Source: CAG-791 sp963655255
GTDB taxonomy: Bacteria; Bacillota; Clostridia; Lachnospirales; Lachnospiraceae
Assembly (NCBI GenBank): GCA_963655255.1
Contig: CAVKEB010000008.1
Location: forward strand, 19,800 to 83,799
DNA length: 64,000 nt
Reading direction: 5' to 3'
The number at the start of each line of letters is the position of its first letter. Positions within the stretch are counted from its first letter, which is position 1. This document shows positions 50,745-60,031 of this stretch, in pieces. Below the pieces are notes generated by a model that was not told the origin of the DNA, did no database searches, and saw only the letters and a program-made list of their open reading frames with translations. Both the position numbers and the translations under genes were made by a program.

Positions 50745-51776
50745 GTGTCAGGAGAAAACAGGACAACAGAATCGCAGACGCTTCGAAGCCCGATCCGTCT
50801 TCTGCCTGCAGGGAAGGACTACATCTGGGGTGGAAGGAGACTGAAGGATGATTTCTCGAAGGACCTTCCGCTCTCGCCTCTTGCGGAGACATGGGAGTGT
50901 TCCACGCACCCGGACGGCCCGTCGCGTCTCGCGGAGCATCCGGAGATGACTCTCCATGAGCTTCTGCGGGAGCATCCGGAGATGCTCGGCTCGCACCCTG
51001 CCAAAAGCATGCCCGAGGCAGTGAAAAACGGCGAGCTCCCGGTGCTGATCAAGTTCATCGACGCCGCCTCGGATCTGTCGGTCCAGGTGCACCCCGGGGA
51101 TGATTACGCCAGGGAACATGAGAACGGACAGCTCGGCAAGAGTGAGATGTGGTATGTCGTGGACGCCGCTCCGGGAACCAGTCTCGTCTACGGCTTCTGC
51201 CACACAATGGATGCGGAGAAGGTCCGGGAGGCAATCCGGAAGGGCGAGCTGGAGAAGAGCCTTCAGCATGTACCGGTTCAGAAGGACGATGTCTTTTTCA
51301 TTCCGGCGGGAACCGTCCATGCCATCGGCGCCGGGAGTCTCATGGTAGAGGTGCAGGAGAGTTCGAATCTGACTTACCGCCTCTATGATTATCACCGCAT
51401 CGGAAAGGGCGGAAAGGAGCGCCCGCTTCATCTGGAGAAGGCGCTGCAGGTCGCGGACCTCTCCGCGGCGGATTCGCCGAGACAGCCGATGCGCGTTCTG
51501 AATTACCGTCCGGGCTTTGCCTCGGAGTTTCTGTGCCGCTGCCGCTATTTTGAGGTGCGGCGTCTCCTTCTGAACACACAGAGGATTCGTACCATGGCCT
51601 CTTTTCAGACGGATGATACATCTTTTCATGTTCTGATTTGCACAGATGGGTGCGGCGTGCTATCTTGTAATAGGTTGAGTTTGCCGTTTTTCCGCGGAGA
51701 CACTTTTTTTGTTCCTGCGGACAGCGGGAAGATCCGTATTCACGGGATCGCAACGCTTCTGGATGTGAACTGCTGA
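50745..51776 (+). CDS. manA: Mannose-6-phosphate isomerase, class I
   Basis: Interconverts fructose-6-phosphate and mannose-6-phosphate, feeding manC, 343 residues. Zinc ligands are in SVQVHPGDDYA (His), GKSEMWYV (Glu) and IPAGTVHAIG (His). GTG 50745 is proposed because everything upstream to ATG 50499 is repeat A2; the family normally starts near LLPAGKDYIWGG. A phosphomannomutase is not in the window. Confidence 0.92.
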   Translation: MSGENRTTESQTLRSPIRLLPAGKDYIWGGRRLKDDFSKDLPLSPLAETWECSTHPDGPSRLAEHPEMTLHELLREHPEMLGSHPAKSMPEAVKNGELPVLIKFIDAASDLSVQVHPGDDYAREHENGQLGKSEMWYVVDAAPGTSLVYGFCHTMDAEKVREAIRKGELEKSLQHVPVQKDDVFFIPAGTVHAIGAGSLMVEVQESSNLTYRLYDYHRIGKGGKERPLHLEKALQVADLSAADSPRQPMRVLNYRPGFASEFLCRCRYFEVRRLLLNTQRIRTMASFQTDDTSFHVLICTDGCGVLSCNRLSLPFFRGDTFFVPADSGKIRIHGIATLLDVNC

Positions 51777-51848
51777 GCCGGCGGCCCGGCGAACGCATGG
51801 GAAGCGCAGCCAGACAACAGGAAAGAGAAGCACAAGACAAAGAAAAAC

Positions 51849-53018
51849 ATGAAAAAATTAAACGGAACAGTGATTGTCACGTACCGCTGCAACGCCAGAT
51901 GTACGATGTGCAACCGCTATAAAGCCCCTTCCCTTCCGGAAGAGGAGATCTCCCTGGAGACCATCAAGAAGCTCCCGCCGATGTATTTTACGAATATCAC
52001 CGGTGGGGAGCCTTTTATACGTTCTGACTTAAAGGACATCGTGCGCGAGCTCTCGAAGCTTTCCGACCGGATTGTCATTTCGACCAACGGATTTTTCACG
52101 GACCGGATTCTGGACCTGTGCCGGGAATTTCCGAATGTGGGAATCCGCATTTCGATTGAGGGCCTGGAGGAGACGAACAACGAGATCCGCGGCCTGCCGA
52201 ACGGCTTCCAGAGAGGCTACCAGACGCTCTGCAAGCTGAAGGAGATGGGCCTGAAGGATGTCGGCTTCGGCATGACGGTGCAGGACCGCAATGCGGCGGA
52301 CCTGGTCCCTCTGTATGACCTTTCGGATCGGCTCGGCATGGAGTTTGCGACCGCAAGCCTCCACAATTCCTTCTATTTCGTGGAAGCGAAGAATATCATT
52401 CATGACCGCCCGATGGTGGCGCAGCATTTTGAGGACCTGGTCAACCGGCTTCTGGATTCGAACGAACCCAAGAAGTGGTTCCGCGCGTATTTTAATCACG
52501 GACTGATCAACTATATTTACGGCCAGAAGCGCCTTCTGCCCTGCGACATGTCGTTTGACACGTTCTTCATTGACCCGTACGGGGATGTCATGCCCTGCAA
52601 CGGCACGAAAGACAAGGAGGTCATGGGGAATCTGAATACGCAGAGCTGGGATGAGCTCTGGAATTCGGAGCAGGCGGACAAGGTGCGGGAAAAGGTCCGC
52701 CACTGCGACCGCCAGTGCTGGATGATCGGATCCGTCTCTCCGGCCATGCACAAGTACATCTGGAAGCCTGCCATCTGGGTGATCCACCACAAGTTCCTCC
52801 GGTTCTGGAAAAAGAAGAAATACTCCATGTATGAGATTCCGGCGGTGCGGGATCTGCGCGACGGGAAGATTACGAAGGAAGAGCTGGATGCATGTTCCAC
52901 CTGCGACTTTGCCCAGGATTGCGTGAACAACGGACTCAGCAGCGCTTCGGAAGAACTGCTGAAGAACAAGAGCGGCGAGGATTTTGTCGCCGAGGATCTG
53001 CGGAGACAGAATCTGTAA
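51849..53018 (+). CDS. Radical SAM protein with SPASM-like C terminus
   Basis: 389 residues. The 4Fe-4S/SAM motif is CNARCTMC (Cys14, 18, 21), followed by NITGGEPFIRSDL. The C-terminal part has GDVMPCNG, HCDRQCWM and CSTCDFAQDC, cysteine clusters that fit auxiliary iron-sulfur sites. There is no small peptide gene nearby, and it sits among surface-polymer genes, so modification of a sugar or lipid precursor is more likely than of a peptide. The reaction is unknown. Confidence 0.88.
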   Translation: MKKLNGTVIVTYRCNARCTMCNRYKAPSLPEEEISLETIKKLPPMYFTNITGGEPFIRSDLKDIVRELSKLSDRIVISTNGFFTDRILDLCREFPNVGIRISIEGLEETNNEIRGLPNGFQRGYQTLCKLKEMGLKDVGFGMTVQDRNAADLVPLYDLSDRLGMEFATASLHNSFYFVEAKNIIHDRPMVAQHFEDLVNRLLDSNEPKKWFRAYFNHGLINYIYGQKRLLPCDMSFDTFFIDPYGDVMPCNGTKDKEVMGNLNTQSWDELWNSEQADKVREKVRHCDRQCWMIGSVSPAMHKYIWKPAIWVIHHKFLRFWKKKKYSMYEIPAVRDLRDGKITKEELDACSTCDFAQDCVNNGLSSASEELLKNKSGEDFVAEDLRRQNL

Positions 53019-53100
53019 CCATTCCCCCTGCGCCGCACAGGCGGTGAATCCGGCGTCGGAAGGCAGGTTCACACGGAATATCGGCAGAGTGATCAATTCT

Positions 53101-54018
53101 ATGTCACAGAATAAATCAGAACAACTGAATGACAGTCCGCAGCAGGGCGGGCACGGAACCGGCCTGCATGCGGGTGGCCACACGCATCCCACCGTGCGGA
53201 TCATTGTCACAACGCATAAGAAATACCGTATGCCGCAGGATCCGATGTATCTGCCGGTTCATGTGGGAGCGGCCATCGAGAAAACCGGTGAGGGACAGGA
53301 GCCGGATCTTGGCTATATCAAGGACAACATCGGCGCCAACATCAGCTCGCGTAATCCGTATTTCTGTGAGCTGACGGGCCTGTACTGGGCGTGGAAGCAT
53401 CTGCACACCGATTACATCGGACTCGTGCATTACCGCAGGCACTTCCGCGGGAACGGAAGGACGCACCGCTCGGGGATCCGCGGCGATATTTTTGACAAGG
53501 TCCTTACGTACCGCGAGCTGGAACCGATGCTGGGCCGGTACAAGGTGTTCGTCCCGGCGAAGCGCTACTATGTGATCGAGTCCCTGTACTCGCACTATGC
53601 GCACTCGCACTATATCGAGCACCTGGACAAGACGCGGGCGATTCTGGAGCAGAAGTATCCGGAGTACGTTCCCGCCTTTGATGAGGTGATGGCGGAGCGT
53701 TCCGGTCATATGTTCAACATGATGATCATGGAGCGCACGCTCCTGAATGAGTACTGCACCTGGCTGTTTGACATCCTGTTCACGCTGGAGAGCCAGGTGG
53801 ACATCCGGAACTATTCGTATTTTCAGGGACGCTACTGCGGACGAGTCGGCGAGCTGATTCTCAACGTCTGGCTGCGCTATCAGGTGCAGAGTGGGCGGCT
53901 GAAGGAATCGGACATCAAGGTCCTTCCGTACCTGTATGTGGAGCGCGTCAACTGGTGGAAAAAGAGCAGGCAGTTCCTGCGCGCGAAGTTCCTGCATGAG
54001 AAATACGAGGTGCAGTGA
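53101..54018 (+). CDS. DUF4422 family glycosyltransferase
   Basis: 305 residues, recognised by RIIVTTHKKYRMP, ISSRNPYFCELTGLYWAWKH, GLVHYRRHF and MMIMERTLLNEYCTWLFDILF, the DUF4422 pattern found in capsule loci. It probably transfers a sugar to a growing surface polymer. ATG 53101 follows a weak site; the earlier in-frame start overlaps the previous gene. licD begins on its stop codon (TGATG). Confidence 0.88.
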   Translation: MSQNKSEQLNDSPQQGGHGTGLHAGGHTHPTVRIIVTTHKKYRMPQDPMYLPVHVGAAIEKTGEGQEPDLGYIKDNIGANISSRNPYFCELTGLYWAWKHLHTDYIGLVHYRRHFRGNGRTHRSGIRGDIFDKVLTYRELEPMLGRYKVFVPAKRYYVIESLYSHYAHSHYIEHLDKTRAILEQKYPEYVPAFDEVMAERSGHMFNMMIMERTLLNEYCTWLFDILFTLESQVDIRNYSYFQGRYCGRVGELILNVWLRYQVQSGRLKESDIKVLPYLYVERVNWWKKSRQFLRAKFLHEKYEVQ

Positions 54019-54941
54019 TGGGCGGCTTATCGACGGTAGACGCGTTTAAGAAGATCCGTTCGGATGAGGCTCTGACGCTGACGGACGGGCAGCTGAAAAG
54101 TCTTCAGAAGACCCTGAACGGGATGCTCGAAGACCTTGCGCAGTGTTGTGAGCGGCACGGGCTCTCCTTCGTCCTCGGCGGCGGATCGTGCCTCGGGGCA
54201 GTCCGGCATCACGGCTTCATTCCGTGGGATGACGATGTGGATGTCAATATGCCGCGGGAGGATCTGGAGCAGTTCGTCGTATTCTTTGCCAGAGAGTACG
54301 GAGACCGCTACTGGGTGCACACACCGGGGGCGACCGAAGGGTACGGCCTGACGCTGTCCCGGATTCTCTTAAAGGGCACCTCGGTCAGAACCAGAGAGGA
54401 TTTTCACAACAGGGAGTGCGGTGCGTTTCTGGATATTTTCCCGATTGAGAGCACTTATGACAACGCGTTTCTGCGGAAGCTTCACGGGTTGGACTGCATG
54501 GCGGCGGGCTTTGTGCAGTCGTGCGCGAAGTTTAAAAGGGACCGGAAGGAGCTCCTCTCCCTCGTGAATTCGATTGAGGATCCAGCGGAGAAAAAGCACT
54601 ACCGCAGGGTGTTCCGGATCAAGATTGCACTGGGGTTTCTCACGGGCTGGCACTCGCTGGATGGCTGGACCAGGCGGTGCGACCGCGTGTACGGGCGGTG
54701 CCGGAATCCGAAATCCAGGTATGTGACGATGCCGTCCGGGCGCGGGCATTTTTTCCGGGAGCTGTATCTGCGGGAGCAGATTCTCCCCGGGGTGCCGATG
54801 GACTACGAGGACCGGCAGTATCCGGTTCCTGCGGCGTATGACGTTTATCTGACGAGGCTGTACGGCAACTACAGGGAGATTCCGGGCGAGGATCAGAGAG
54901 AAAAACACATCTTTTTTGCACCGTTTGAGTTAAAGCAGTGA
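54018..54941 (+). CDS. LicD family protein
   Basis: 307 residues. The LicD nucleotidyltransferase-like core is clear: LGGGSCLGAVRHHGFIPWDDDVDVNMPRED, then GAFLDIFPIEST. LicD proteins attach phosphocholine or a similar phospho-group to surface glycans. The start overlaps the stop of the DUF4422 gene by one base. Choline uptake and activation genes are not in the window, so the substrate is open. Confidence 0.92.
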   Translation: MGGLSTVDAFKKIRSDEALTLTDGQLKSLQKTLNGMLEDLAQCCERHGLSFVLGGGSCLGAVRHHGFIPWDDDVDVNMPREDLEQFVVFFAREYGDRYWVHTPGATEGYGLTLSRILLKGTSVRTREDFHNRECGAFLDIFPIESTYDNAFLRKLHGLDCMAAGFVQSCAKFKRDRKELLSLVNSIEDPAEKKHYRRVFRIKIALGFLTGWHSLDGWTRRCDRVYGRCRNPKSRYVTMPSGRGHFFRELYLREQILPGVPMDYEDRQYPVPAAYDVYLTRLYGNYREIPGEDQREKHIFFAPFELKQ

Positions 54942-54950
54942 CGGCCGGGA

Positions 54951-54999
54951 GAACAGAGAGTTCTTTCTGGTATCGCGGTTTTTGCCTCAGTGGGGTAGG
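54951..54999 (+). repeat. Family A remnant, copy A5
   Basis: Only the right end of element A remains: ACAGAGAG, then TTCTTTCTGG and TATCGCGG, then TTTTTGCCTCAG and GGGGTAGGG. The final purine run is the ribosome binding site of the next gene. The left stem and the middle hairpins are gone. Confidence 0.75.
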
Positions 55000-55002
55000 G
55001 AT

Positions 55003-55737
55003 ATGAGCATGAGAGAAATGAATGTCGCGCTGATTTTCGCGGGCGGCACGGGCAAACGAATGAACACGCAGGGCGTTCCCAAGCAGTTTCTGGAACTCTA
55101 CGGAAAACCCATCATCATCTATACGATCGAGAAGTTCGAGAACAACGAGGACATCGACGGGATCGTGATTTCCTGCCTTCGGGAGTACATTCCGAAGATG
55201 TGGAAGCTGTGCAACAAGTTCCACATCACGAAGGTGCAGGCGATTGTTCCGGGCGGTGAGACCGGACAGGAGTCGATCTATCACGGCCTGTGCAAGATCG
55301 ACGAGCTGTTTCCCGGCAATTCCGTCGTTCTGGTGCATGACGGCGTGCGGCCCCTCGTGGATCCCGAGACGATCACGAAAGCCATCCGGTGCGTCCGGGA
55401 GCACGGTTCCGCGATTACGGTGACGCCGGCCACGGAGACGATCATTACGGAATCGAAGAACGGGGAGATCGGCAACATTCTGGACCGATCGGTCTGTCAG
55501 GTCGCCAAGGCGCCGCAGTGCTTCTTCATTCAGGATCTTCTGGATGCGCATGAGAGAGCGCGGCGTGAGGGCAGGTCGGATTTCATTGATTCGGCGAGCA
55601 TGATGCGCCACTACGGCCACAAGCTGTACGCGGTGGAGGGCAGGACGGAGAACATCAAGATCACGACCCCGATCGACTACTATATTTTCAAGGCGATCGT
55701 AACGGCGAAGGAGAATTCGAATGCCTTTGGGCTTTGA
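55003..55737 (+). CDS. IspD/TarI-type cytidylyltransferase
   Basis: 244 residues. FAGGTGKRM and GVPKQFLELYGKPIIIYTIEKF form the CTP site, then VLVHDGVRPLVDPETI and ITVTPATETI. It could be IspD (MEP cytidylyltransferase, with ispF at 9044) or TarI, which makes CDP-ribitol for teichoic-type polymers. Position between licD and a TagB/F-like gene favours a polymer role, but the sequence does not decide it. ATG 55003 follows GGGGTAGGG. Confidence 0.88.
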   Translation: MSMREMNVALIFAGGTGKRMNTQGVPKQFLELYGKPIIIYTIEKFENNEDIDGIVISCLREYIPKMWKLCNKFHITKVQAIVPGGETGQESIYHGLCKIDELFPGNSVVLVHDGVRPLVDPETITKAIRCVREHGSAITVTPATETIITESKNGEIGNILDRSVCQVAKAPQCFFIQDLLDAHERARREGRSDFIDSASMMRHYGHKLYAVEGRTENIKITTPIDYYIFKAIVTAKENSNAFGL

Positions 55738-55894
55738 TGACACGCGAAGATCCCCGATGGGAGCTTCTCCTGTTTGGAGCGGGCACGGAGAACCGGCCCT
55801 GCTCCCGTATCGGAGAAACCGCCTGCGCGGATTTCTCCTCACGGCATTGGCTGTGTGCTGAATCATTATCACATAGGAGGAACAGCAGTACTAC
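55738..55894 (+). promoter_or_regulatory. Structured leader of the TagB/F-like gene
   Basis: GGGAGC pairs with GCTCCC around GGGC/GCCC (about 55759-55808), and GGAGAAACCGCC with GCGGATTTCTCC (about 55814-55840). A GGAGGAA site follows. The second hairpin is the same type as those before thrC and pheS and in element A. Confidence 0.45.
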
Positions 55895-57379
55895 ATGAGC
55901 GCAATCGGACACGTGTTACGCAAGAAATTCAGACGCCTCGGACCGGTGATGGTCGAGGGAAAATTTTTCAAGAGAATCGGCAACTGCTTCAAGCAGTTTT
56001 TCACCTGGCTGGACCGGAAAATCGGATACGGCTGCCGCTGCGTGCTATGGCGGCACACGGAAACAAAGCGGAATCAGGTGATGTTTTTCCCGTTTTCCCA
56101 CTCGGTCGGCTGCAATCTGAAGTACATCAGTGATGAGCTGATTCGGAGACAGGCGCCGGTGGAAATCTGGTGGAGCGTCACGAATCCGCTTACGACGCGC
56201 TTGGATGCGGCGGAGATCGCAGCGAAGGACCACGCGGTGAATGAGAATGTCCTGCGGCTTTCCGGCGGGCACCGCGTATGTGGGAAAAAGCTGGAGGACT
56301 GGCTCAAGGAAGAAAAGAAAAACGCCGGAAAGGAGAAAAATCTTTCCGGAGAAAACAATGCGGCGCCGACGCGGGAGGAAATTCTTGCCGCGCAGGAGAT
56401 CCGGAAGGTGGAGGCATTTATTGAAGAGCATGTCCACTTCGTGAAGACCAACACGTATGAGTACTTCGAGGCGGCGGCCGCTTCGAAGATTCTGTTCACC
56501 AATTCTCTTCTGGGGGACAAGTTCTATCCGTTCCCTGTGCGGAAGGACCAGCTCGTGGTGCAGACCTGGCACGGGTCACTCGGCATCAAGCGGTTCGACC
56601 CCGCGCATTACAACACGAACGTGACCTGGCCGATCGCAGCGGCCAGAACCGGAAAGCTCACCACGCAGATCATTTCCAATTCGACCTTCGAGGACGGCGT
56701 GTTCCGGGAGACTTTCTGGAAGGAAACGCCGATTCTGAAGTACGGACACGCGAGAAACGACATTTTCTTCCCGCAGTCGGAGAAGGTGCACATCTATCTG
56801 AGACGCCGCTTCTGCGAGATCAACAACCTTCCGGAGGACACGAAGTTCGCACTGTATGCGCCGACCTTCCGCGACGATCACAATTTTGCGGTCTATGATC
56901 TGGATGCGGAGCAGACCGTGCATGCGCTGGAGAAACGCTTCGGCGGCGATTGGAAGCTGCTCCTTCGCTACCATGACAATGACAAGAAGAACGAGGCGAA
57001 GAAGAATACGGTGCAGTCCGCAGATGTCATCGACGTGACGCAGTATCCGGACATGCAGTCGCTCCTTGCCTTCACGGACTGTGGCATCACGGACTATTCC
57101 TCGTGGATTTACGATTATGTCCTTCTGCGCAGGCCCGGCTTCCTGTTCGCCATGGACCGCGCGAAGTACGACAACGAGCGAGGCTTCTATTTCCGTCTGG
57201 AGGATACGCCGTTCCCGGTTTCCACGGACTCGGATGAACTGGAAGAGTCCATTCTCGCCTTTGACGAGGAAAAGTTCCAGAAGCGCGTGACGGAGTTCCT
57301 CTCCGACAAGGGCTGTATGGATGACGGCAATGCGTCTGTGCGGATTGCGGATCAGGTTCTCGACTGGATCCGATCATGA
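55895..57379 (+). CDS. CDP-glycerol/ribitol glycerophosphotransferase (TagB/TagF family)
   Basis: Polymerises or primes polyol phosphate on a surface glycan, 494 residues. Conserved WHGSLGIKRFD, YAPTFRDDHNF, DVTQYPDMQSLLAFTDCGITDYSSWIYDY and RPGFLFAMDRAKYDNERGFYF mark the catalytic domain. An N-terminal region with basic residues precedes it. No signal peptide. It ends on the ATGA shared with the acyltransferase gene. Confidence 0.92.
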   Translation: MSAIGHVLRKKFRRLGPVMVEGKFFKRIGNCFKQFFTWLDRKIGYGCRCVLWRHTETKRNQVMFFPFSHSVGCNLKYISDELIRRQAPVEIWWSVTNPLTTRLDAAEIAAKDHAVNENVLRLSGGHRVCGKKLEDWLKEEKKNAGKEKNLSGENNAAPTREEILAAQEIRKVEAFIEEHVHFVKTNTYEYFEAAAASKILFTNSLLGDKFYPFPVRKDQLVVQTWHGSLGIKRFDPAHYNTNVTWPIAAARTGKLTTQIISNSTFEDGVFRETFWKETPILKYGHARNDIFFPQSEKVHIYLRRRFCEINNLPEDTKFALYAPTFRDDHNFAVYDLDAEQTVHALEKRFGGDWKLLLRYHDNDKKNEAKKNTVQSADVIDVTQYPDMQSLLAFTDCGITDYSSWIYDYVLLRRPGFLFAMDRAKYDNERGFYFRLEDTPFPVSTDSDELEESILAFDEEKFQKRVTEFLSDKGCMDDGNASVRIADQVLDWIRS

Positions 57380-58617
57380 GCGAGGAAAATATGCGCGGGA
57401 TTTCCAGAAATGTAACCATTGATTTTCAAAGGTTCCTGTTCTCGGTGATCGTGGTTCTGCACCATTCCCGCTATGTGCTGGGGGACGATCACTGCTATTT
57501 TCTCGGCGGCTCACTGGCCGTCGAGTTTTTCTTTTTCGTCTCGGGGTATCTGCTGCTCGTCAGCGCCGGGAAGGCGGGAAAAGGTGCGTGCATCTGCGGA
57601 CGGGGGCCGCAGAAATCCATTGAAAAAGCACAAAACAGCGCGGGGCAGGAGGGAATCGGTACCGAGACCTTTCACTTTCTGATGCACAAACTGAGCGGGT
57701 TTCTTCCCGAATTCCTGACGGCGTGGTGGATCGGCTTCTTCTTCATCGGGGCCGTGCGGAGGCTGAGCTTCCATCAGCTCCTGAAGGCCTTCGAGGATGA
57801 CTTCTGGGAACTGACGCTGGTGAAAATGAGCGGTCTGTTCACCCACGGCATTGACGGGGCCATGTGGTACCTGTCGGCGATGCTTCTTGGCATGGCGGTG
57901 CTGTATCCGCTCCTTCGGAAAAAGAAGGATCTCATGACGCATCTTGTCTGCCCGCTTCTGGCGCTGTTCCTGTACGGGTATCTCTGCCGCGCGGAGGGGC
58001 ATCCGCGGGATCCGGCGGTCTGGCTGGGATTTGCCTATAAAGGACTGATCCGTGCCGTCGCGGGCCTTTGCACCGGTGTCGTCCTATGCATGGCGGTGCA
58101 GAAAATGCAGCGGGAGGCGCAGAACGGACTGACAAGGCTGGGGAACGCCCTCATCGTGGGTCTTCAGATCTTGTGTCTTGTCCTGGTCATCCGGTATATG
58201 GCGGTGCAGAAGCCGACGAGATATGACTATTTCTATATGTTCCTTCTGATGGTGCTGGTTCTGTTCTCGTTCTCGGGTTTTGGCCTTGAAAGGCTCCTGG
58301 GAAAGAGCACGTTCCTGCACCGGCTTTCCGGGTTCCTCGGGAAGTACAGCCTGTCGCTGTATCTGGGGCATCTTTATTTTGCCCAGCACGTGAACGAAAT
58401 TCTTCCGGCAGCGGACCATCCGGGATCGGTCAGAATGGCGGTTTACCTGACGCTCGCTTTTCTCAACGGATTCGTCGTGATGGGGCTTTCTGGGATCTGG
58501 AGAAGGAAAAAGCCACTGGAAAAGCTGAAACGTCTTCTGGTGAAGGCGTCTGTGCAGGGAATTTCTGTGGCGGATCCGTCACAGGACACCCGGAGCGGTT
58601 CGGATCCGGAAACGTGA
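57376..58617 (+). CDS. Acyltransferase family 3 membrane protein
   Basis: 413 residues with about ten membrane segments. The opening NVTIDFQRFLFSVIVVLHHSRYV has the conserved His of the family, which O-acetylates surface sugars; EFFFFVSGYLLL and SLSLYLGHLYFAQHV are also typical. It overlaps the preceding gene by four bases, so acetylation of the same polymer is likely. Confidence 0.92.
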   Translation: MSEENMRGISRNVTIDFQRFLFSVIVVLHHSRYVLGDDHCYFLGGSLAVEFFFFVSGYLLLVSAGKAGKGACICGRGPQKSIEKAQNSAGQEGIGTETFHFLMHKLSGFLPEFLTAWWIGFFFIGAVRRLSFHQLLKAFEDDFWELTLVKMSGLFTHGIDGAMWYLSAMLLGMAVLYPLLRKKKDLMTHLVCPLLALFLYGYLCRAEGHPRDPAVWLGFAYKGLIRAVAGLCTGVVLCMAVQKMQREAQNGLTRLGNALIVGLQILCLVLVIRYMAVQKPTRYDYFYMFLLMVLVLFSFSGFGLERLLGKSTFLHRLSGFLGKYSLSLYLGHLYFAQHVNEILPAADHPGSVRMAVYLTLAFLNGFVVMGLSGIWRRKKPLEKLKRLLVKASVQGISVADPSQDTRSGSDPET

Positions 58618-58630
58618 GAACCGGAAGGTG

Positions 58631-58639
58631 TGGTATACT
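58631..58639 (+). promoter_or_regulatory. Extended -10 promoter of holA
   Basis: TGGTATACT is a TGn-type -10 element about 118 bases before the start. No clear -35 is present, as is common for this promoter class. Confidence 0.45.
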
Positions 58640-58756
58640 TGGTTTATTGTTGCGGTGCGGCGACACAGCAGTGCATCAGGAAGGTTTGCCGTCATGGTGC
58701 GCAGCGCGCACGGTGTGTAAGAACGGTCACCGGCAGGCGGGGAGGTGCGGCGCTTT

Positions 58757-59812
58757 ATGCCGAAGAAGGTACAGACTCCATACAGAGATTACGAAGCGGA
58801 GCTTGCAAGGCAGATCCGGGAGCAGGATTTCAAACCGGTCTACCTGATCTGCGGGGAGCAGGACTTTTTGAGAAACCAGAATGTCAAAAGACTGCAGGCC
58901 GCCATCCTGGGAGAGGGAGATGCCATGAACAGCACGCTCCTGAAGGGGCCGGACATCCGGGCGTCGCAGGTCATCGAGATGGCGCAGACACTGCCGTTTT
59001 TTGCCGAGCGGCGCGTGATTACGCTGGAAGATACGGATTTCCTGAAAAAAGCAGGAGAGGAGCCGGAGAAGCTCTGCGGGTTCCTCGCGGAAATGCCGCC
59101 GACCACACATCTGATTTTTGAAGAAATTGCTCCCAATGCCACGTATAAGCTGTATAAGACGATCGCCAAAAACGGCTATGTCATGCGGTGCGACACGCCG
59201 GATGAGCGACAGCTCCGGGAGTGGACGGCGGGTCTTTTTTCACGGGACGGACTGAAAATCGCGAACAGCACGCTGAATCTGTTTCTGGAATACGCGGGCA
59301 CGGATATGCTGGCGATCCGCTCGGAGGAAGAAAAGCTCTCTTCCTACTGCCTCGGACAGGAAGAGGTGAGGCCGGAGGACATCCGTGCGGTGTGCACGCC
59401 GGTGCTGAAGGACCGGATTTTTGACATGATCAGCGCCATCGCAGAGGGCAGGCGCGATCAGGCTCTTTCGATTTACATGGACCTGGTGAAGCTCCAGACG
59501 CCTCCGCAGGTGATTCTGTCGCTGATGCTGCGTCAGTACAATCAGCTGCTGCAGGTGCAGGAGCTCCTGGGCAGAATGGGCGAAAAAGAGGCCGCCGCGG
59601 AGTTGAAAATCAATCCGTGGGTGCTCTCGAACAAGTTAAAGCCGATCCTGCGGGGATATCCCGCGGGCGTCCTGGAGCGGTATGTGGAAGCCTGCATGCA
59701 GGCGGATTTTGACTACAAGAACGGGAAAATCACGCCGGAGCTGGCCGTGGAGAAGCTGATCGTTCTCTGCTCCGGGAACGGCTCATCCGCCCGGAAAAGC
59801 GCCACGGGCTGA
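58757..59812 (+). CDS. holA: DNA polymerase III delta subunit
   Basis: Clamp-loader subunit that opens the beta clamp, 351 residues. FKPVYLICGEQDFLRNQNVKRLQAAIL begins the first domain, and DMISAIAEGRRDQALSIYMDLVK and LSLMLRQYNQLLQVQEL lie in the C-terminal collar. GGAGG lies 11 bases before ATG 58757. rpsT, often next to holA, is not present. Confidence 0.95.
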   Translation: MPKKVQTPYRDYEAELARQIREQDFKPVYLICGEQDFLRNQNVKRLQAAILGEGDAMNSTLLKGPDIRASQVIEMAQTLPFFAERRVITLEDTDFLKKAGEEPEKLCGFLAEMPPTTHLIFEEIAPNATYKLYKTIAKNGYVMRCDTPDERQLREWTAGLFSRDGLKIANSTLNLFLEYAGTDMLAIRSEEEKLSSYCLGQEEVRPEDIRAVCTPVLKDRIFDMISAIAEGRRDQALSIYMDLVKLQTPPQVILSLMLRQYNQLLQVQELLGRMGEKEAAAELKINPWVLSNKLKPILRGYPAGVLERYVEACMQADFDYKNGKITPELAVEKLIVLCSGNGSSARKSATG

Positions 59813-59833
59813 GCGGAGATACGGAACGGAAAG

Positions 59834-60031
59834 GTTGAAAGCGGCATCGACAGGCCGCGTTCCAACGACAGCATCGATGTTGATGCATTCGGCAAAATCG
59901 CTGCACTCGAAGATGTCATCAGACATCTTCTCCTGCTGAGAGTGCCGTCAGGCGGCACTCTGCATACAGAGAGATTCGCCTTCGCAAAATTCTCTCTGGC
60001 ATTGCGGATTTTGCTTCAACGAGGGATAAAA
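59834..60031 (+). repeat. Family A element, copy A3
   Basis: Full-length copy. Stem 1 is GTTGAAAGCGGC with GCCGCGTTCCAAC, different in sequence from A2 but still paired. CTCGAAGATGTC/GACATCTTC, AGAGTGCCG/CGGCACTCT and GAGAGATT/AATTCTCTC follow. The end GAGGGATAAAA supplies a ribosome binding site directly before the ATG of the next gene. Confidence 0.87.

Noticed and set aside
51849..53018. A peptide-maturing (sactipeptide-type) radical SAM system
   Set aside because: The cysteine-rich C terminus would allow it, but there is no small precursor peptide gene or exporter, and all neighbours are polysaccharide genes.
59942..60031. A 30-residue extension of the DUF1653 protein
   Set aside because: The frame runs through the right part of repeat A3; the GAGGG site fits ATG 60032 exactly.
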